Part shown: piece after piece, positions 1 through 9,300 of the stretch
How positions within the stretch are numbered: position 1 is the stretch's first letter
Layout of the letters: each line of letters opens with the position of its first letter
Origin: Flavobacteriaceae bacterium CG2_30_31_66
GTDB taxonomy: Bacteria > Bacteroidota > Bacteroidia > Flavobacteriales > Flavobacteriaceae
Direction of reading: 5' to 3'
Assembly (NCBI GenBank): GCA_001873065.1
Contig: MNYM01000040.1
Coordinates: forward strand, 1 to 35,889
DNA: 35,889 nt
Notes under the pieces: model-generated
Database searches by the model: none
What the model was told of the DNA's origin: nothing
Seen by the model: the letters and a program-made list of their open reading frames with translations, nothing else
Position numbers and translations under genes: made by a program

Positions 1-2199
1 ATAAATATCAATGTTTCAGTTACTGGTGGTACTGCTGAAGTGGGTGATTATACATTTACTTCACCAACAGCATTATCTTTCACAGCAAACGGCACTCAAA
101 ACATCACAGTTGACATCAATGATGATGCTGATACTGATAATGAAACGATCATCTTTACAATTACTGAAACAATTGCTGTGACTGGATTGGTGATTTCACA
201 AGCTACACATACTTTGACTATTGTAGATGATGAAGCACCAGCTTCTTACTCAGGTGTTGGTTCTTTTGTGAAAATTACTGATGTTTCTGAAATTGTTGAT
301 GATTCATACTATGTACTCGTTGATGAAACTCAAGAACTTTTCGCAATGAATAATACTTATGTTAATTCAACTTATTTAGATAAAACAGATGTTACTCCAG
401 CCTCAAATACTCTTACAGACCCAGCTACATCAATTGTTTGGGAAATAAAAACAAATGGTGGTGGAAAATCAATTTTTAATGCAGCATCATCAAAATATGT
501 GTCATATACAGGAAGTGGTAATAACATTCAGATTGTTGATGAAGTAACAACTGATAACCAAAGATGGACAATAGCTTTCGTTACGGATGAATTTCAAATA
601 AGCAACCTTGCTTTAACTACTAGAAGATTACAATATAATTCAGGATCTCCAAGATTTGCAGCTTATACGGGTTCACAAAGAGATATATCAATTTACAAAA
701 TAGTTACTTCAACTACTTGGACAGGTAATGTTGATACAGATTGGGCAACAGCTGGAAACTGGAGTGACGGAGTACCAACAGTATCTAAAAATGCAATAAT
801 TCCTGACGTTACAAATGCTCCAATCATTGGTGCTTCAACAAATGCTATTGTTTTTAACTTATCGGTTTCTGAGCCTAATGGAATAGTTATCAATTCAGGT
901 GGTTCATTAATCGTAAACGGAACTTCAACAGGAAATGTAACGTATACTAGAAACTTACCTTCAGATAATTGGTATTTGGTTTCTAGTCCAGTAGTTGGTC
1001 AAGTGTATAATAATGATTATGTAACTGCAAACGGTATTGCTTCTGGTACTGAAAATCCTAATAACAGGGGGATTGGAATCTATGAAACAGGTTCTGATAA
1101 TTGGTCTTATTTACAGGTAAATGGTGCAGGAACTTTCAATCCTGGCCAAGGATATTCTGTAAAAAGAACTGTTGCTGGTGATATTTCTTTTACAGGAACT
1201 ATCAATACATCCGATGTTTCTTTATCACTTGTTACTGGAGGAAGAGGAGGCATCAACTTAGTAGGAAATCCTTATACTTCGTATATCAATAGTGCTACTT
1301 TTACCTCTACTAATAATGGCAATTTAAACACTAGAAGCATTTGGATTTGGAACCAAGGTATTGGAAAATATGATGTAAAACCTACCGATGTTGAGTCATA
1401 TATTATTGCTCCTGCACAAGGATTTTTTGTGAGAGGTAAAAGTGCAAACAATATTGTTTTCACAAAAGCAAACCAAACAAATAATGCTGATACTTTCCAA
1501 AAAACATCTAATACCGTTGTTAACTTATTTATGACAGATGGTTCGGTAAACAGATATGCGAAGGTTTATTTTGTACCCAATGCTACCACAGGATATGATA
1601 ATGGTTATGATGGTGAAACATTTGTTGGTATTGAAGACCCTTTTGATGTTTTCACAAATTTATTGACAGACAATGAGGGTAAAAAATACCAAGTACAATC
1701 ACTACCAAACTCAGATTATGAAAACATGGTGATTCCTGTTGGAATTAGTGCAACCGCTGGTAAAGAAATCATATTCACTGCAGAAGCATTGAATTTGCCA
1801 GAAGGTATAAAAGTATTTTTAGAAGACAGATTAACGAACACAATGACTCGTTTAGACGAAATCAACACTGATTATAGAGTAACTTTAACTGAATCTGTAA
1901 ACGGAATTGGTCGTTTTTATTTACACACCAAAGCAAGTAGTGTTTTGAGTACTACTGATGTTACTTTACAAAACGTAAGTGTTTACACAACTGATAAAAC
2001 TACCTTAAGAGTAGTTGGATTGACTCAAGGAAAAGCGAGTTTAAAATTGTACAATATGCTTGGAAAACAAGTTTTTGCAACTTCTTTCAATTCATTGGGC
2101 GTAAAAGACTTGAACCTACCAACATTGTCAACAGGAATCTATGTTGTTCAATTGGAAACTGAAAGCGGAAAATTGAACAAAAAAATAACATTAGAATAA
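1..2199 (+). CDS. T9SS type A sorting-domain secreted protein, 5' truncated by the window edge
   Basis: The frame is open from base 1, so this is the C-terminal 732 residues of a longer secreted protein. The first 78 or so residues are the end of a Calx-beta-like module (acidic NDDADTDNET stretch, closing VDDE). Residues about 85-230 form a compact beta-rich domain starting near YYVLVDETQ that I cannot name. Further beta-rich segments follow (TWTGNVDTDWATAGNW, a fragment typical of Bacteroidota surface proteins). The last 75 or so residues are a type A T9SS sorting signal: SVYTTDKTTLRV, then KLYNMLGKQV, then LSTGIYVVQLET and a basic end. Such proteins cross the outer membrane through T9SS and are cleaved at the CTD. 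No catalytic domain is visible in the part seen, so an enzymatic N-terminus (for example a nuclease or protease) outside the window is possible. A 56-codon gene follows 26 bases downstream, before a terminator. Confidence 0.85.
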   Translation: MNINVSVTGGTAEVGDYTFTSPTALSFTANGTQNITVDINDDADTDNETIIFTITETIAVTGLVISQATHTLTIVDDEAPASYSGVGSFVKITDVSEIVDDSYYVLVDETQELFAMNNTYVNSTYLDKTDVTPASNTLTDPATSIVWEIKTNGGGKSIFNAASSKYVSYTGSGNNIQIVDEVTTDNQRWTIAFVTDEFQISNLALTTRRLQYNSGSPRFAAYTGSQRDISIYKIVTSTTWTGNVDTDWATAGNWSDGVPTVSKNAIIPDVTNAPIIGASTNAIVFNLSVSEPNGIVINSGGSLIVNGTSTGNVTYTRNLPSDNWYLVSSPVVGQVYNNDYVTANGIASGTENPNNRGIGIYETGSDNWSYLQVNGAGTFNPGQGYSVKRTVAGDISFTGTINTSDVSLSLVTGGRGGINLVGNPYTSYINSATFTSTNNGNLNTRSIWIWNQGIGKYDVKPTDVESYIIAPAQGFFVRGKSANNIVFTKANQTNNADTFQKTSNTVVNLFMTDGSVNRYAKVYFVPNATTGYDNGYDGETFVGIEDPFDVFTNLLTDNEGKKYQVQSLPNSDYENMVIPVGISATAGKEIIFTAEALNLPEGIKVFLEDRLTNTMTRLDEINTDYRVTLTESVNGIGRFYLHTKASSVLSTTDVTLQNVSVYTTDKTTLRVVGLTQGKASLKLYNMLGKQVFATSFNSLGVKDLNLPTLSTGIYVVQLETESGKLNKKITLE

Positions 2200-2225
2200 T
2201 TTCAACACACATAAAACAACACATC

Positions 2226-2396
2226 ATGAAAAATCAAGATAAAAACTCAACAGAGATGACAAGAAAAGAAGCCATCAAAAAAATAGGAACCTATGGAAAA
2301 TATGCAGCCCTAACTGCCATAGGAACCTATTTAATTTTGAATCCTAAAACTGCTCAAGCATTAAGTGCTCCAACTGCTCCTGGTCAAGGATTTTAA
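2226..2396 (+). CDS. 56-residue Tat-signal-like small protein downstream of T9SS cargo
   Basis: ATG at 2226, TAA at 2394-2396; the frame is intact. The protein has a polar start, then TRKEAIKKIG, then a hydrophobic stretch (YAALTAIGTYLIL), then NPKTAQA and the tail LSAPTAPGQGF. The layout resembles a twin-arginine signal peptide with an RK instead of RR pair, a hydrophobic core and an AxA-type (AQA) cleavage site, which would leave an 11-residue peptide. Alternatively it is a single-pass membrane microprotein. It lies 26 bases after the T9SS cargo gene and 25 bases before a strong terminator, so the two are probably co-transcribed. No family is recognised with certainty. That the ORF is real is supported by its position before the terminator and its coherent signal-like composition; its function is unknown. 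Confidence 0.65.
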   Translation: MKNQDKNSTEMTRKEAIKKIGTYGKYAALTAIGTYLILNPKTAQALSAPTAPGQGF

Positions 2397-2420
2397 TACC
2401 AATTTGAATACTTATTTTTT

Positions 2421-2455
2421 TAAACGCCTCATAAATTATGAGGCGTTTATTTTTT
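2421..2455 (+). terminator. Rho-independent terminator of the T9SS cargo / small-protein unit
   Basis: A perfect 11-bp stem (2421-2431 with 2439-2449, core AAACGCCTCA/TGAGGCGTTT) encloses a 7-nt loop and is followed by six T residues. It sits 25 bases after the small gene's stop codon, the expected place for the end of that transcript. Confidence 0.9.
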
Positions 2456-2609
2456 ACATCCATTATTTTTTTATATTTATTTTTTTTAAAATACGAAACA
2501 CAACCCTACAATCCTTTGATACCTTTAAATTTTGACTGGGTATTGTCAGTATTTTGTTCCTTGACGCTTTTTTACTTACACAATCCGTTATAAAAATAGA
2601 TTACCAATT
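2456..2609. other. AT-rich spacer, no gene seen
   Basis: This stretch between the terminator and the tandem repeat is low-complexity and AT-rich. I see no RNA gene, convincing ORF or inverted repeat. Bases about 2589-2609 end in CCAATT and may be a very degenerate further unit of the adjoining repeat. Confidence 0.5.
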
Positions 2610-2882
2610 AAAGAAACGTGTTCTCATTATAAAGAAACGTGTTCTCATTATAAAGAAACGTGTTCTCATTATAAAGAAACGTGTTCGCATTATAAAGAAA
2701 CGTGTTCTTATTATAAAAAAAGGTGTTCTTATTATAAAGAAACGTATTCTCATTATAAAAAAAGGTGTTCTTATTATAAAGAAAGGTGTTCTTATTATAA
2801 GGAAAGGTGTTAGCAATTAAAGAAAACGTAACAGCAATTACAAGAAACATTTTTACAAATAAAAGAAACGTATTTACATTAA
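2610..2882. repeat. 21-bp tandem repeat, 13 units (minisatellite)
   Basis: Thirteen head-to-tail units of exactly 21 bp start at 2610, 2631, 2652 and so on to 2862, with no spacers. The consensus is AAAGAAACGTG followed by TTCTCATTAT. Units 1-3 are identical. Unit 4 differs by one base and unit 5 by one (CTC to CTT). Units 6 and 8 carry AAAAAAAGGTG. Units 10-13 are progressively divergent (CAATTA or TTACA ends). Because 21 is a multiple of three, the block is open in several frames on both strands and gives spurious heptapeptide ORFs (VLIIKKR and its antisense forms). It lies between a terminator on the left and the 3' end of the cysteine desulfurase gene on the right. The gradient from identical to decayed units suggests recent expansion at the left end. 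Confidence 0.95.
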
Positions 2883-2932
2883 AACAGAAAGCTTTATAAA
2901 AAGTTTGAATAAGTATTCGTTATAATTAGCAA

Positions 2933-4069
2933 CTATTGTAACAACTGTTTTAGTTTTACAATCGTAAAATCAATATCTTCTTTAGTCGTAAATTTAGAAA
3001 ATGAAAAACGAATAGAAGTCATTTTTACAGCTGCATCATCTAAGATTTCCTGTAATACATGCGAACCTTTATTGCCCCCACTTTGACAAGCAGAGCCTCC
3101 TGAAACGGCAATTCCTGCCATGTCTAAGCTAAAGAGTAGCAAGTCATTTTTTACAGGAAAGCGAACATTCAAAATGGTGTATGAACTTTTTTCTAGGTCT
3201 TCCGAAAGTCCATTAAAATGGATGTTTTGAAAGGAATTATTTAATTCAGAAATAAAATAACGCTTGATATTTTTTAAGGACGTTGCATCAATAGCTATAT
3301 TTTTTTGAGCAATTTCTAACGCTTTTTCCATGCCCAAAATTCCTTGTACATTTTCGGTACTTGACCTTGCCCCTTTTTCTTGATTACCTCCATAGAAAAG
3401 TGGCAAAATACCAAATCCTTTTTTAAAATAGGCAAATCCGACCCCTTTTGGACCATGAAATTTATGTGCACTAGCCACTATAAAATCGATAGGAAATTGT
3501 TGTAAATCAATGGTATAATGACCAATTACTTGCACTGTATCTGAATGAAAAAGTGCTTTGTATTTTTTTGACAATTCACAAATTTCTGCTACTTGAAGGA
3601 TGTTTCCGATTTCATTGTTGATAAACATCAAACTGATTAATGTTTTTTTATCAGAAGTTGCTAAAAGCGTTTCTAAATGCTCCAAATCAACAGCTCCAAA
3701 AGCATCTAATTTTACAAAATCTACGACTCTATGGGATGTTTTTTCTAAAAATTCACAGGTATGCAACACTGCATGATGTTCAATTTTTGAAGTGATAATA
3801 CGTTGAACGCCCAAATTCAAAACCGCATTGTTCAATATCAAATTGTCGGCCTCTGTGCCACCAGATGTGAAAATAATTTCGCCAGCGGAAACATTGAAGT
3901 ATTTTGCTATATTTTTTCTGGCAGTTTCAATTGCCGATTTTGCTTTGCGACCAAATTGATGTGTTGAGGAGGGATTTCCGTAGTTTTCTAAAGACGCAGC
4001 CTGTATCACTGACAATACTTCAGCATCTATCATAGTTGTTGCAGCGTTGTCTAAATAAATTGGTTTCAT
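2933..4069 (-). CDS. Cysteine desulfurase (NifS/IscS family)
   Basis: A 378-residue PLP-dependent enzyme that removes sulfur from L-cysteine as an enzyme-bound persulfide for Fe-S cluster, tRNA thiolation or cofactor synthesis. The start MKPIYLDNAATT is typical of the family. SGGTEADN lies near residues 69-76, a conserved His at about 98-99 (EHHAV), and the PLP lysine is K203 in ASAHKFHGPKG. The catalytic cysteine is C328 in SGGSACQSG, followed by the usual C-terminal domain. Length and motifs match group I NifS/IscS proteins. No scaffold gene (iscU, suf) is adjacent, so it may be a stand-alone enzyme beside the SUF enzyme; assigning it as the housekeeping IscS would be inference. The upstream Smr gene is on the same strand, ending 24 bases before this start. 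Confidence 0.9.
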   Translation of the reverse strand: MKPIYLDNAATTMIDAEVLSVIQAASLENYGNPSSTHQFGRKAKSAIETARKNIAKYFNVSAGEIIFTSGGTEADNLILNNAVLNLGVQRIITSKIEHHAVLHTCEFLEKTSHRVVDFVKLDAFGAVDLEHLETLLATSDKKTLISLMFINNEIGNILQVAEICELSKKYKALFHSDTVQVIGHYTIDLQQFPIDFIVASAHKFHGPKGVGFAYFKKGFGILPLFYGGNQEKGARSSTENVQGILGMEKALEIAQKNIAIDATSLKNIKRYFISELNNSFQNIHFNGLSEDLEKSSYTILNVRFPVKNDLLLFSLDMAGIAVSGGSACQSGGNKGSHVLQEILDDAAVKMTSIRFSFSKFTTKEDIDFTIVKLKQLLQ

Positions 4070-4073
4070 AGTG

Positions 4074-4081
4074 CAAAAATA
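4074..4081 (-). promoter_or_regulatory. Candidate -7 element (TATTTTTG) before the cysteine desulfurase
   Basis: Read on the minus strand this is TATTTTTG, a match to the Bacteroidota TAnnTTTG -7 motif. It ends 5 bases before the ATG, so a transcript from it would be nearly leaderless. No clear -33 TTTG is seen at the right distance, so confidence is low. Confidence 0.3.
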
Positions 4082-4093
4082 GGCTTTTGAAAA

Positions 4094-4642
4094 TTAGATA
4101 AATGCAGTTTGAAAAAAAGCCACTTCAGTGGCACCCAAACCATATTTTTTATAGGAAGCATCATAAAATCTAACTGGATATTTATGTAATAAACTTATCA
4201 ACTCGTTTTTCAAAACCCCTTCTCCTACTCCATGAATAAACACAATTTTGGGTATTTTTTTGCTAATTGCAAACTCAATTTTACTTTTTGCAGTGTCTAA
4301 TTGTATATTCAACATGTCATAATTATCCAAACCCTGAGTTGAGTTTACTAGCTGATTGATGTGTAAATCAACTTCTAAAATAGTTTCGTTTTTATCTTTT
4401 TTAAAAGCACTTTTTTTGGATGGTTGTGAAACCATTTTTTCTTTCAGCAATTGATGATTGATATCCGAATATTTGGAAAGTTCGTGCTGATCTTTTTCAA
4501 TATTTACCAATTCAGAGGCTAAAAAAACTAAAATCATTCCGTCATTTAATTTTACAGAAATATTTTCGCCTTCGATTTTGATAACTTTACCTCTGTAAAC
4601 GTCGTCCAAAACAGCTACATTATTTCCAATTTCTAAACGCAT
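4094..4642 (-). CDS. Smr-domain protein with N-terminal DUF2027-like region
   Basis: A 182-residue protein. The ATG at 4642 (MRLEIGNNVAVLDD) is chosen because the frame upstream to 4789 overlaps the divergent gene's coding region and codes for unlike, low-quality sequence. Residues 1-50 form a small beta-barrel-like region (GNNVAVLDDVYRGKV). Residues about 88-182 form the Smr domain with the VDLHINQL (DLH at 92-94) and FIHGVGEG (137-142) motifs. Smr domains in MutS2 and stand-alone proteins have nicking or RNA-cleaving endonuclease activity on branched DNA or stalled-ribosome mRNA. There is no MutS part here, so the target is unknown. A TATTTTTG element lies about 50 bases upstream on the same strand. 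A divergent phosphatase-like gene starts 64 bases away. Confidence 0.85.
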   Translation of the reverse strand: MRLEIGNNVAVLDDVYRGKVIKIEGENISVKLNDGMILVFLASELVNIEKDQHELSKYSDINHQLLKEKMVSQPSKKSAFKKDKNETILEVDLHINQLVNSTQGLDNYDMLNIQLDTAKSKIEFAISKKIPKIVFIHGVGEGVLKNELISLLHKYPVRFYDASYKKYGLGATEVAFFQTAFI

Positions 4643-4691
4643 ACTTAACTTTAAATTAATTTTAAAAAAAACCTTAACCATTATATTAGTA

Positions 4692-4699
4692 CAAAAATA
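4692..4699 (-). promoter_or_regulatory. Candidate -7 element (TATTTTTG) of the Smr gene
   Basis: The minus strand reads TATTTTTG, matching TAnnTTTG. A start site about 5 bases on would give a leader of around 45 nt to the ATG at 4642, which supports the shorter start chosen for that gene. No convincing -33 partner is seen. Confidence 0.4.
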
Positions 4700-4705
4700 A
4701 TTAAG

Positions 4706-5353
4706 ATGTTGCGGACTTCCCCTATTTCTACTAAAAACTTCTTTGAAAAAGCAAAAAATAAAATTTTGGTCAGTGAAAATAGACACCAATATTTACTAAA
4801 AATCGCTGAAACTATAGCCAAAGAGTATGCTAAAAATGAATTGGTTAACCTAAATTTCATTTGTAACGACAACTCTAGGAGAAGTCAGTTAGCACAAATT
4901 TGGAGTTTTTATGCAGCCAATTATTTTCAACTTAACATCCATTCATTTTCAGGAGGAGTAGAAATAGGTTGTTTCAATAGAAGTACCATTAAAACACTTC
5001 AAAAAGTGGGGTTTTCATTTCAATTGAACAATTTCTCGCATCAAAATCCTACGTATGAAATTTCATTTGAAGGCACAAAAAAGCACCTAACTGTTTTTTC
5101 TAAAATGTTTGATGATGCTGAAAATCCAGAATCGTTTATTACCATCATCACTTGTAATGTTTCTGATATAAATATTCCAATTATCAATGCTGCCAATCAC
5201 ATTTTTCATTTGCCTTTTGAAGATCCAAAGCGCGCAGATGGAACGTTGAAAAAAGACGAAATGTATCTGCAAATAAGTAGAAAAATAGCGGGTGAGATTT
5301 TTATAATTTTCAATGAAGTTAAACATCAATTGAGTTTTCCTTTAGAAAAATAA
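4706..5353 (+). CDS. Low-molecular-weight phosphatase / ArsC-like protein
   Basis: A 215-residue protein with a CX5R phosphatase P-loop: FICNDNSRRSQLAQ, nucleophile C53 and R59, followed by a hydrophobic helix. This corresponds to the FVCVHNSCRSQMAE signature of thioredoxin-type arsenate reductases and LMW protein-tyrosine phosphatases. A later segment (TCNVSD near residue 149, then LPFEDPKRADGT) resembles the ArsC active-site region and its (Y/F)EDP-x-A-x-x-T stretch. One cysteine of the ArsC redox triad is seen (ITC), but the second downstream Cys-Pro is replaced (NIPII), so redox recycling as in classical ArsC is doubtful. About 40 extra N-terminal residues precede the catalytic domain. 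No ars genes are adjacent. A family-level call is safe; whether the substrate is arsenate or phosphotyrosine is open. Confidence 0.75.
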   Translation: MLRTSPISTKNFFEKAKNKILVSENRHQYLLKIAETIAKEYAKNELVNLNFICNDNSRRSQLAQIWSFYAANYFQLNIHSFSGGVEIGCFNRSTIKTLQKVGFSFQLNNFSHQNPTYEISFEGTKKHLTVFSKMFDDAENPESFITIITCNVSDINIPIINAANHIFHLPFEDPKRADGTLKKDEMYLQISRKIAGEIFIIFNEVKHQLSFPLEK

Positions 5354-5396
5354 AAAAACTTCCCTGTTTTGAAAACCTTGCTGGAGTTCTAAATAA

Positions 5397-6350
5397 TTAA
5401 AAATAACATTCATTGCTAAGCAACCAATGGGTATTTCTTTTTAAATTGATATCTACATGAAATATAATTTCGTGTGTGCTAAAATTGCCAGCAATGGCTG
5501 CAAATTTGTAATCGTAAGCATATCCAATTCTATATTTTTTATTTACTATAAGTGCCAATAACCCACTTACTGAATTTTGATGACGATAAGAAACACCCGT
5601 TTCGATAATATTATTATAGAAAAAATTCAAATTTATATCAACTGAAAAAGGCATCTCTGAGGTATATCTTATCATTGTTGATGGTTTAAATTTGACATTT
5701 TCAGTAATATCATACAAAGCTCCCATTGTTAAAAAATAACTTGGATTGTTAGACATCCTCACTTTATGAAAAGAATCATTGATATAAAATTGGGGTGTTT
5801 CGAGCAAATAAGGAATTGAAATGCCGGCATAAAATTTTTCATCATAATAAAAAGCTCCAAAGCCAACATTTGGAAAATTGCCAGAAGATGAGGAATAAAT
5901 CTCATTTTCAGGCGTAATTCCTGAAGCCAAATTGTTGGTAAAAAAAGTCATTCCGCCCTTTAACCCAAAAGACAATCTGCTGTATTGAGAGGTAATAAGC
6001 GTATAAGAAATATCAACATTTATGTTGTTAGTTTCTGACAACCCAATATTATCGTTCACGAAAGTAGTTCCAATTCCAAGACCTCTTCGTAATCTTCCAT
6101 TGATAGAAAAAGTGCGTGTTTTTGGAGCGCCTTCAATACCAACCCATTGTTCACGAGATAATAAAGATGCGCTCAACTCGGCTCTTGAGCCCACATAAGC
6201 CGGATTTATTATTTGCATATTGTACAAATATTGAGTGTAATGAGGCAGTTGCTGAGCGTAAAGCTGAATGCTGATAATAAAAGCAGCAAACGCTAAAAAA
6301 CAAGTTTTTATAAACCCGTTTTGAATGTCAATTTGAAATTGCTTTTTCAT
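5397..6350 (-). CDS. PorP/SprF family type IX secretion outer-membrane protein
   Basis: A 317-residue protein with an extended N-terminus and hydrophobic signal region ending at YAQ (residues about 15-33). It then has the family's opening LPHYTQYLYNMQIINPAYVGS and repeated beta-strand segments (LSASLLSREQWVG, LSFGLKGGMTFF, YYDEKFYAGISIPYLL) ending in VDINLK. PorP/SprF proteins are outer-membrane partners that are needed for secretion or surface attachment of particular type B T9SS cargo, as SprF is for SprB. Its ATG overlaps the stop of the upstream giant adhesin by one base (TAATG), so it is probably translationally coupled to that cargo and dedicated to it. It ends 43 bases from the convergent phosphatase-like gene, with no strong hairpin between them. 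Confidence 0.9.
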   Translation of the reverse strand: MKKQFQIDIQNGFIKTCFLAFAAFIISIQLYAQQLPHYTQYLYNMQIINPAYVGSRAELSASLLSREQWVGIEGAPKTRTFSINGRLRRGLGIGTTFVNDNIGLSETNNINVDISYTLITSQYSRLSFGLKGGMTFFTNNLASGITPENEIYSSSSGNFPNVGFGAFYYDEKFYAGISIPYLLETPQFYINDSFHKVRMSNNPSYFLTMGALYDITENVKFKPSTMIRYTSEMPFSVDINLNFFYNNIIETGVSYRHQNSVSGLLALIVNKKYRIGYAYDYKFAAIAGNFSTHEIIFHVDINLKRNTHWLLSNECYF

Positions 6351-9300
6351 TATCGTATCAATTGTATAAAATTGGTTTTAGGCTTTTTAGTGCCATCGTT
6401 ATAATCTAGTATGTAGAAATAAACGCCTGTTGGAGCAGGATTTCCATGAAAAGTTCCATCCCACCAGATTGGATTTGGATTTCCTTTGTTACTATAATGA
6501 TACACTTCGTTTCCTTGACGATTAAAAATGGTCAATTTAAAATTCGGGTACACATCTTTAATTCCTAAAATAACGAAATAATCGCTTTTTCCATCAGCAT
6601 TTGGAGAAAACAAGTTTGGATAATCATTATCTGTAATCGTTCCAATGCCTCTTGGAGAAAATGTATTTGAGACGTTGTCTAAATTTGTATTTACTTGTAA
6701 ATAAAAGGTTTCCGTTTTTTCATTTAAGCGATCATCAATGCTATTGACAAATTCATTGATTGAAAATGAGAATGCTGGAATTGTTCTAAAAACATTTTTA
6801 GATTCGTAGTCTTCATTTGCAAAAGTAGTTACATCAATAGTTTCTAATGTGAGATTGATATTTTTATCATTTTGCATCGGTTCTAAATTGGCATTCAAAA
6901 GACGAATACTAAATTTCAGAATTTCGCCTTCTTCAACAGTAACATCATCAATAACAATTGTTGGATTTGGATCGATATCAACGATGTTGGCTTTTTTATT
7001 TAAATCTTGATTGCCAACATTTTTGGAAGTAACAATTCCAAGTACATTTACCTCTTCTTCATCAGATTCATTCAAATTATCGTTTTTAGAAGAAATTGAA
7101 AATGAAACTAGAGTATTTGAATTGTTTGGATCTATAGTTCCATCAATAGTAAGAATTTCAGAAAATGTAGCATAATCGTCAGGACTTTTTGCGGTGTTAT
7201 CAACAGTTCTTACATCAATCAAAATTGGAGTTGAACTTGGGTGGGAAAGTGAAATTGTATGAGCTAAAACAACGCCTTCATTTTCACGAGAATTGTTCAT
7301 GGTAATTGATGGCGGCTCGTCATTGTCTAAAATAGTTCCAATGCCTAAAAGTTCATTATTGATGGTATTGTTTGAGATTATGGTTGCTTTTAATGTGAAT
7401 AATTCTGGTTGTTCAAAAATTGTGTCATCAATAGTGGTGATTGTAAATGAAGCAGAGGAAGTATTTGGAGAAATTGTAAAACTGATATTCGTAAAACCGA
7501 TAAAATCGAAAGGAGAATTAGCAACATCATAGATATTTGTGGTGTCAGTGCCATTGAGAGTTGATAAATTAATTAGAATGGGTGAAGCACTTTCTATGAG
7601 AGTAGCTTCATCGTTTTTAGTAACTAAAGAGAAAGTAAAAATCAAATTATTTCGTTCTGAGGCTGAAACACTGTCTAAAATTACTTTGATTGCAATGATT
7701 TCTCTCCAATCTCTTTCAGGAGTATCAGTATTATCGAGGTTTGGAAAACTCATTGGATTTTGTCCATTTGAGGGATCATATAAATTATTATCTATATCAA
7801 AAGCATCATCCAAACCATCTTTATCTGAATCAATATTTAGCGCTACTTTTTCAGGAATTCCGTCATCATTTATGTCCCAACCTTCCACAATATCATCTCG
7901 AATATCGTTGTCGGAATTTGTGTCTAAATAATCAGAAATTCCATCTAAATCAGTATCTATTGGAATGATTCCATTAGGAAAAGCAGTATCAATGCCATTA
8001 TCAGAAAAAATAGCATTTAAAGAGATAAAACTAGCTGTTAATTGTGCTTCAATAGTATCTACAATTCCATCAGCATCAGCATCAATGTCTAAAAAATTTG
8101 GGTTGTTATCCGCATCAGAATTTGGAATTGCATAATTAATATTTGCAGAAACAGTGTCATTTGTTTCGCGGGTATTGTCAAGACCATTTGCACCAACAGC
8201 TTTGTTGGTTTTACCATCTTTGTCGGTATCTGAAATTGAGTTGCCAGCTTCAACGATGTCCAAAATACCATCATTATCACTGTCCAAATCCAAATGATTA
8301 GGAACACCATCATTGTCAAAATCAAAAATATCTACAATGCCATCACCAATTGTATCTACCCCAAAATCTGTGTCCCTGTAATTGGGAATCAAATCGTTAT
8401 CATGATCATCAAAAGGACCCAATCCATTGTATTCAGCGATATCAGGAATGGTGTCATTGTCATCATCAAGATCAATCGTATCAATAATTCCATCACCATC
8501 AGAATCTGTAGAAGCATTTATATTCACATTTTTTGATGAAGTAACCAAACCATTTAAAGGATTTCTAGCGGTAAAAATAGCCTTATTGACGCCAATACAA
8601 GATTCATAATAAGTAACAGAAAATTGAACTGTAACGGTTTCATTTTTCTTTAAAACCCCATCAGTACCCGAAAATATGAAACTATCTGTACTTCCATTGA
8701 AATTTAGATTTAAAGTTGGATTTGTAGATGCTGTAGTATTTAAAATTACAGGTTTTGTAAATGAAACAATATTTCCACCACAACTATTCGTGATGACATC
8801 TTGGATTTGAAGTGTAACCAATTGAACAGATTCACTTGTGTTTTTTATTTTTATTTGATAGGTAATTTCTTCGTGCTCTAAAATGCCGTTTGGTTTTTTA
8901 ATTACTTCTGAAATTGTTTTTTCGGTCGAAGAATTAGAGGTGAATTTAAAACGCATTCCAGAAGTGTTACAATTGCACTGTGCTGATGAAGAAATACTTG
9001 CAGTTGCAGAATTTGTTTTATAATACCTGTCTAAATGATTGCCTAAACCGTCAGACCAAACCACAAAAGAATAGTTTCTTTTGTTTTTCGCCGTGGTTTC
9101 ATCAAAACCATCTAAACCACCTTGGGTTTGAGATTTATCAAATTGATTAAAATAACTGTAAGTATTTGAATTATATGGAGCTATCAAGTAAAATAGTTCT
9201 AAAATTATTTTTTCGCCAGAAGCTAAAGTATTATTTGGTGACAATAATAATGTTTCGGTTTTCCCATCATAATTTGGATTTATGGTTACAGTTGGCCCCG

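Noticed and set aside
2554..2850. Heptapeptide-repeat ORFs on both strands over the 21-bp repeat
   Set aside because: The unit length is a multiple of three without stops, so long frames arise on both strands by construction; no start context, homology or promoter supports a protein.
2610..2882. CRISPR array
   Set aside because: Units are directly adjacent with no spacers and there are no cas genes.
4643..4789. N-terminal extension of the Smr gene to 4789
   Set aside because: It overlaps the divergent phosphatase gene and runs through the candidate promoter; the family start is MRLEIGN at 4642.
7293..8609. Several plus-strand ORFs within the adhesin
   Set aside because: They are antisense shadows of the repetitive adhesin coding sequence with no independent support.
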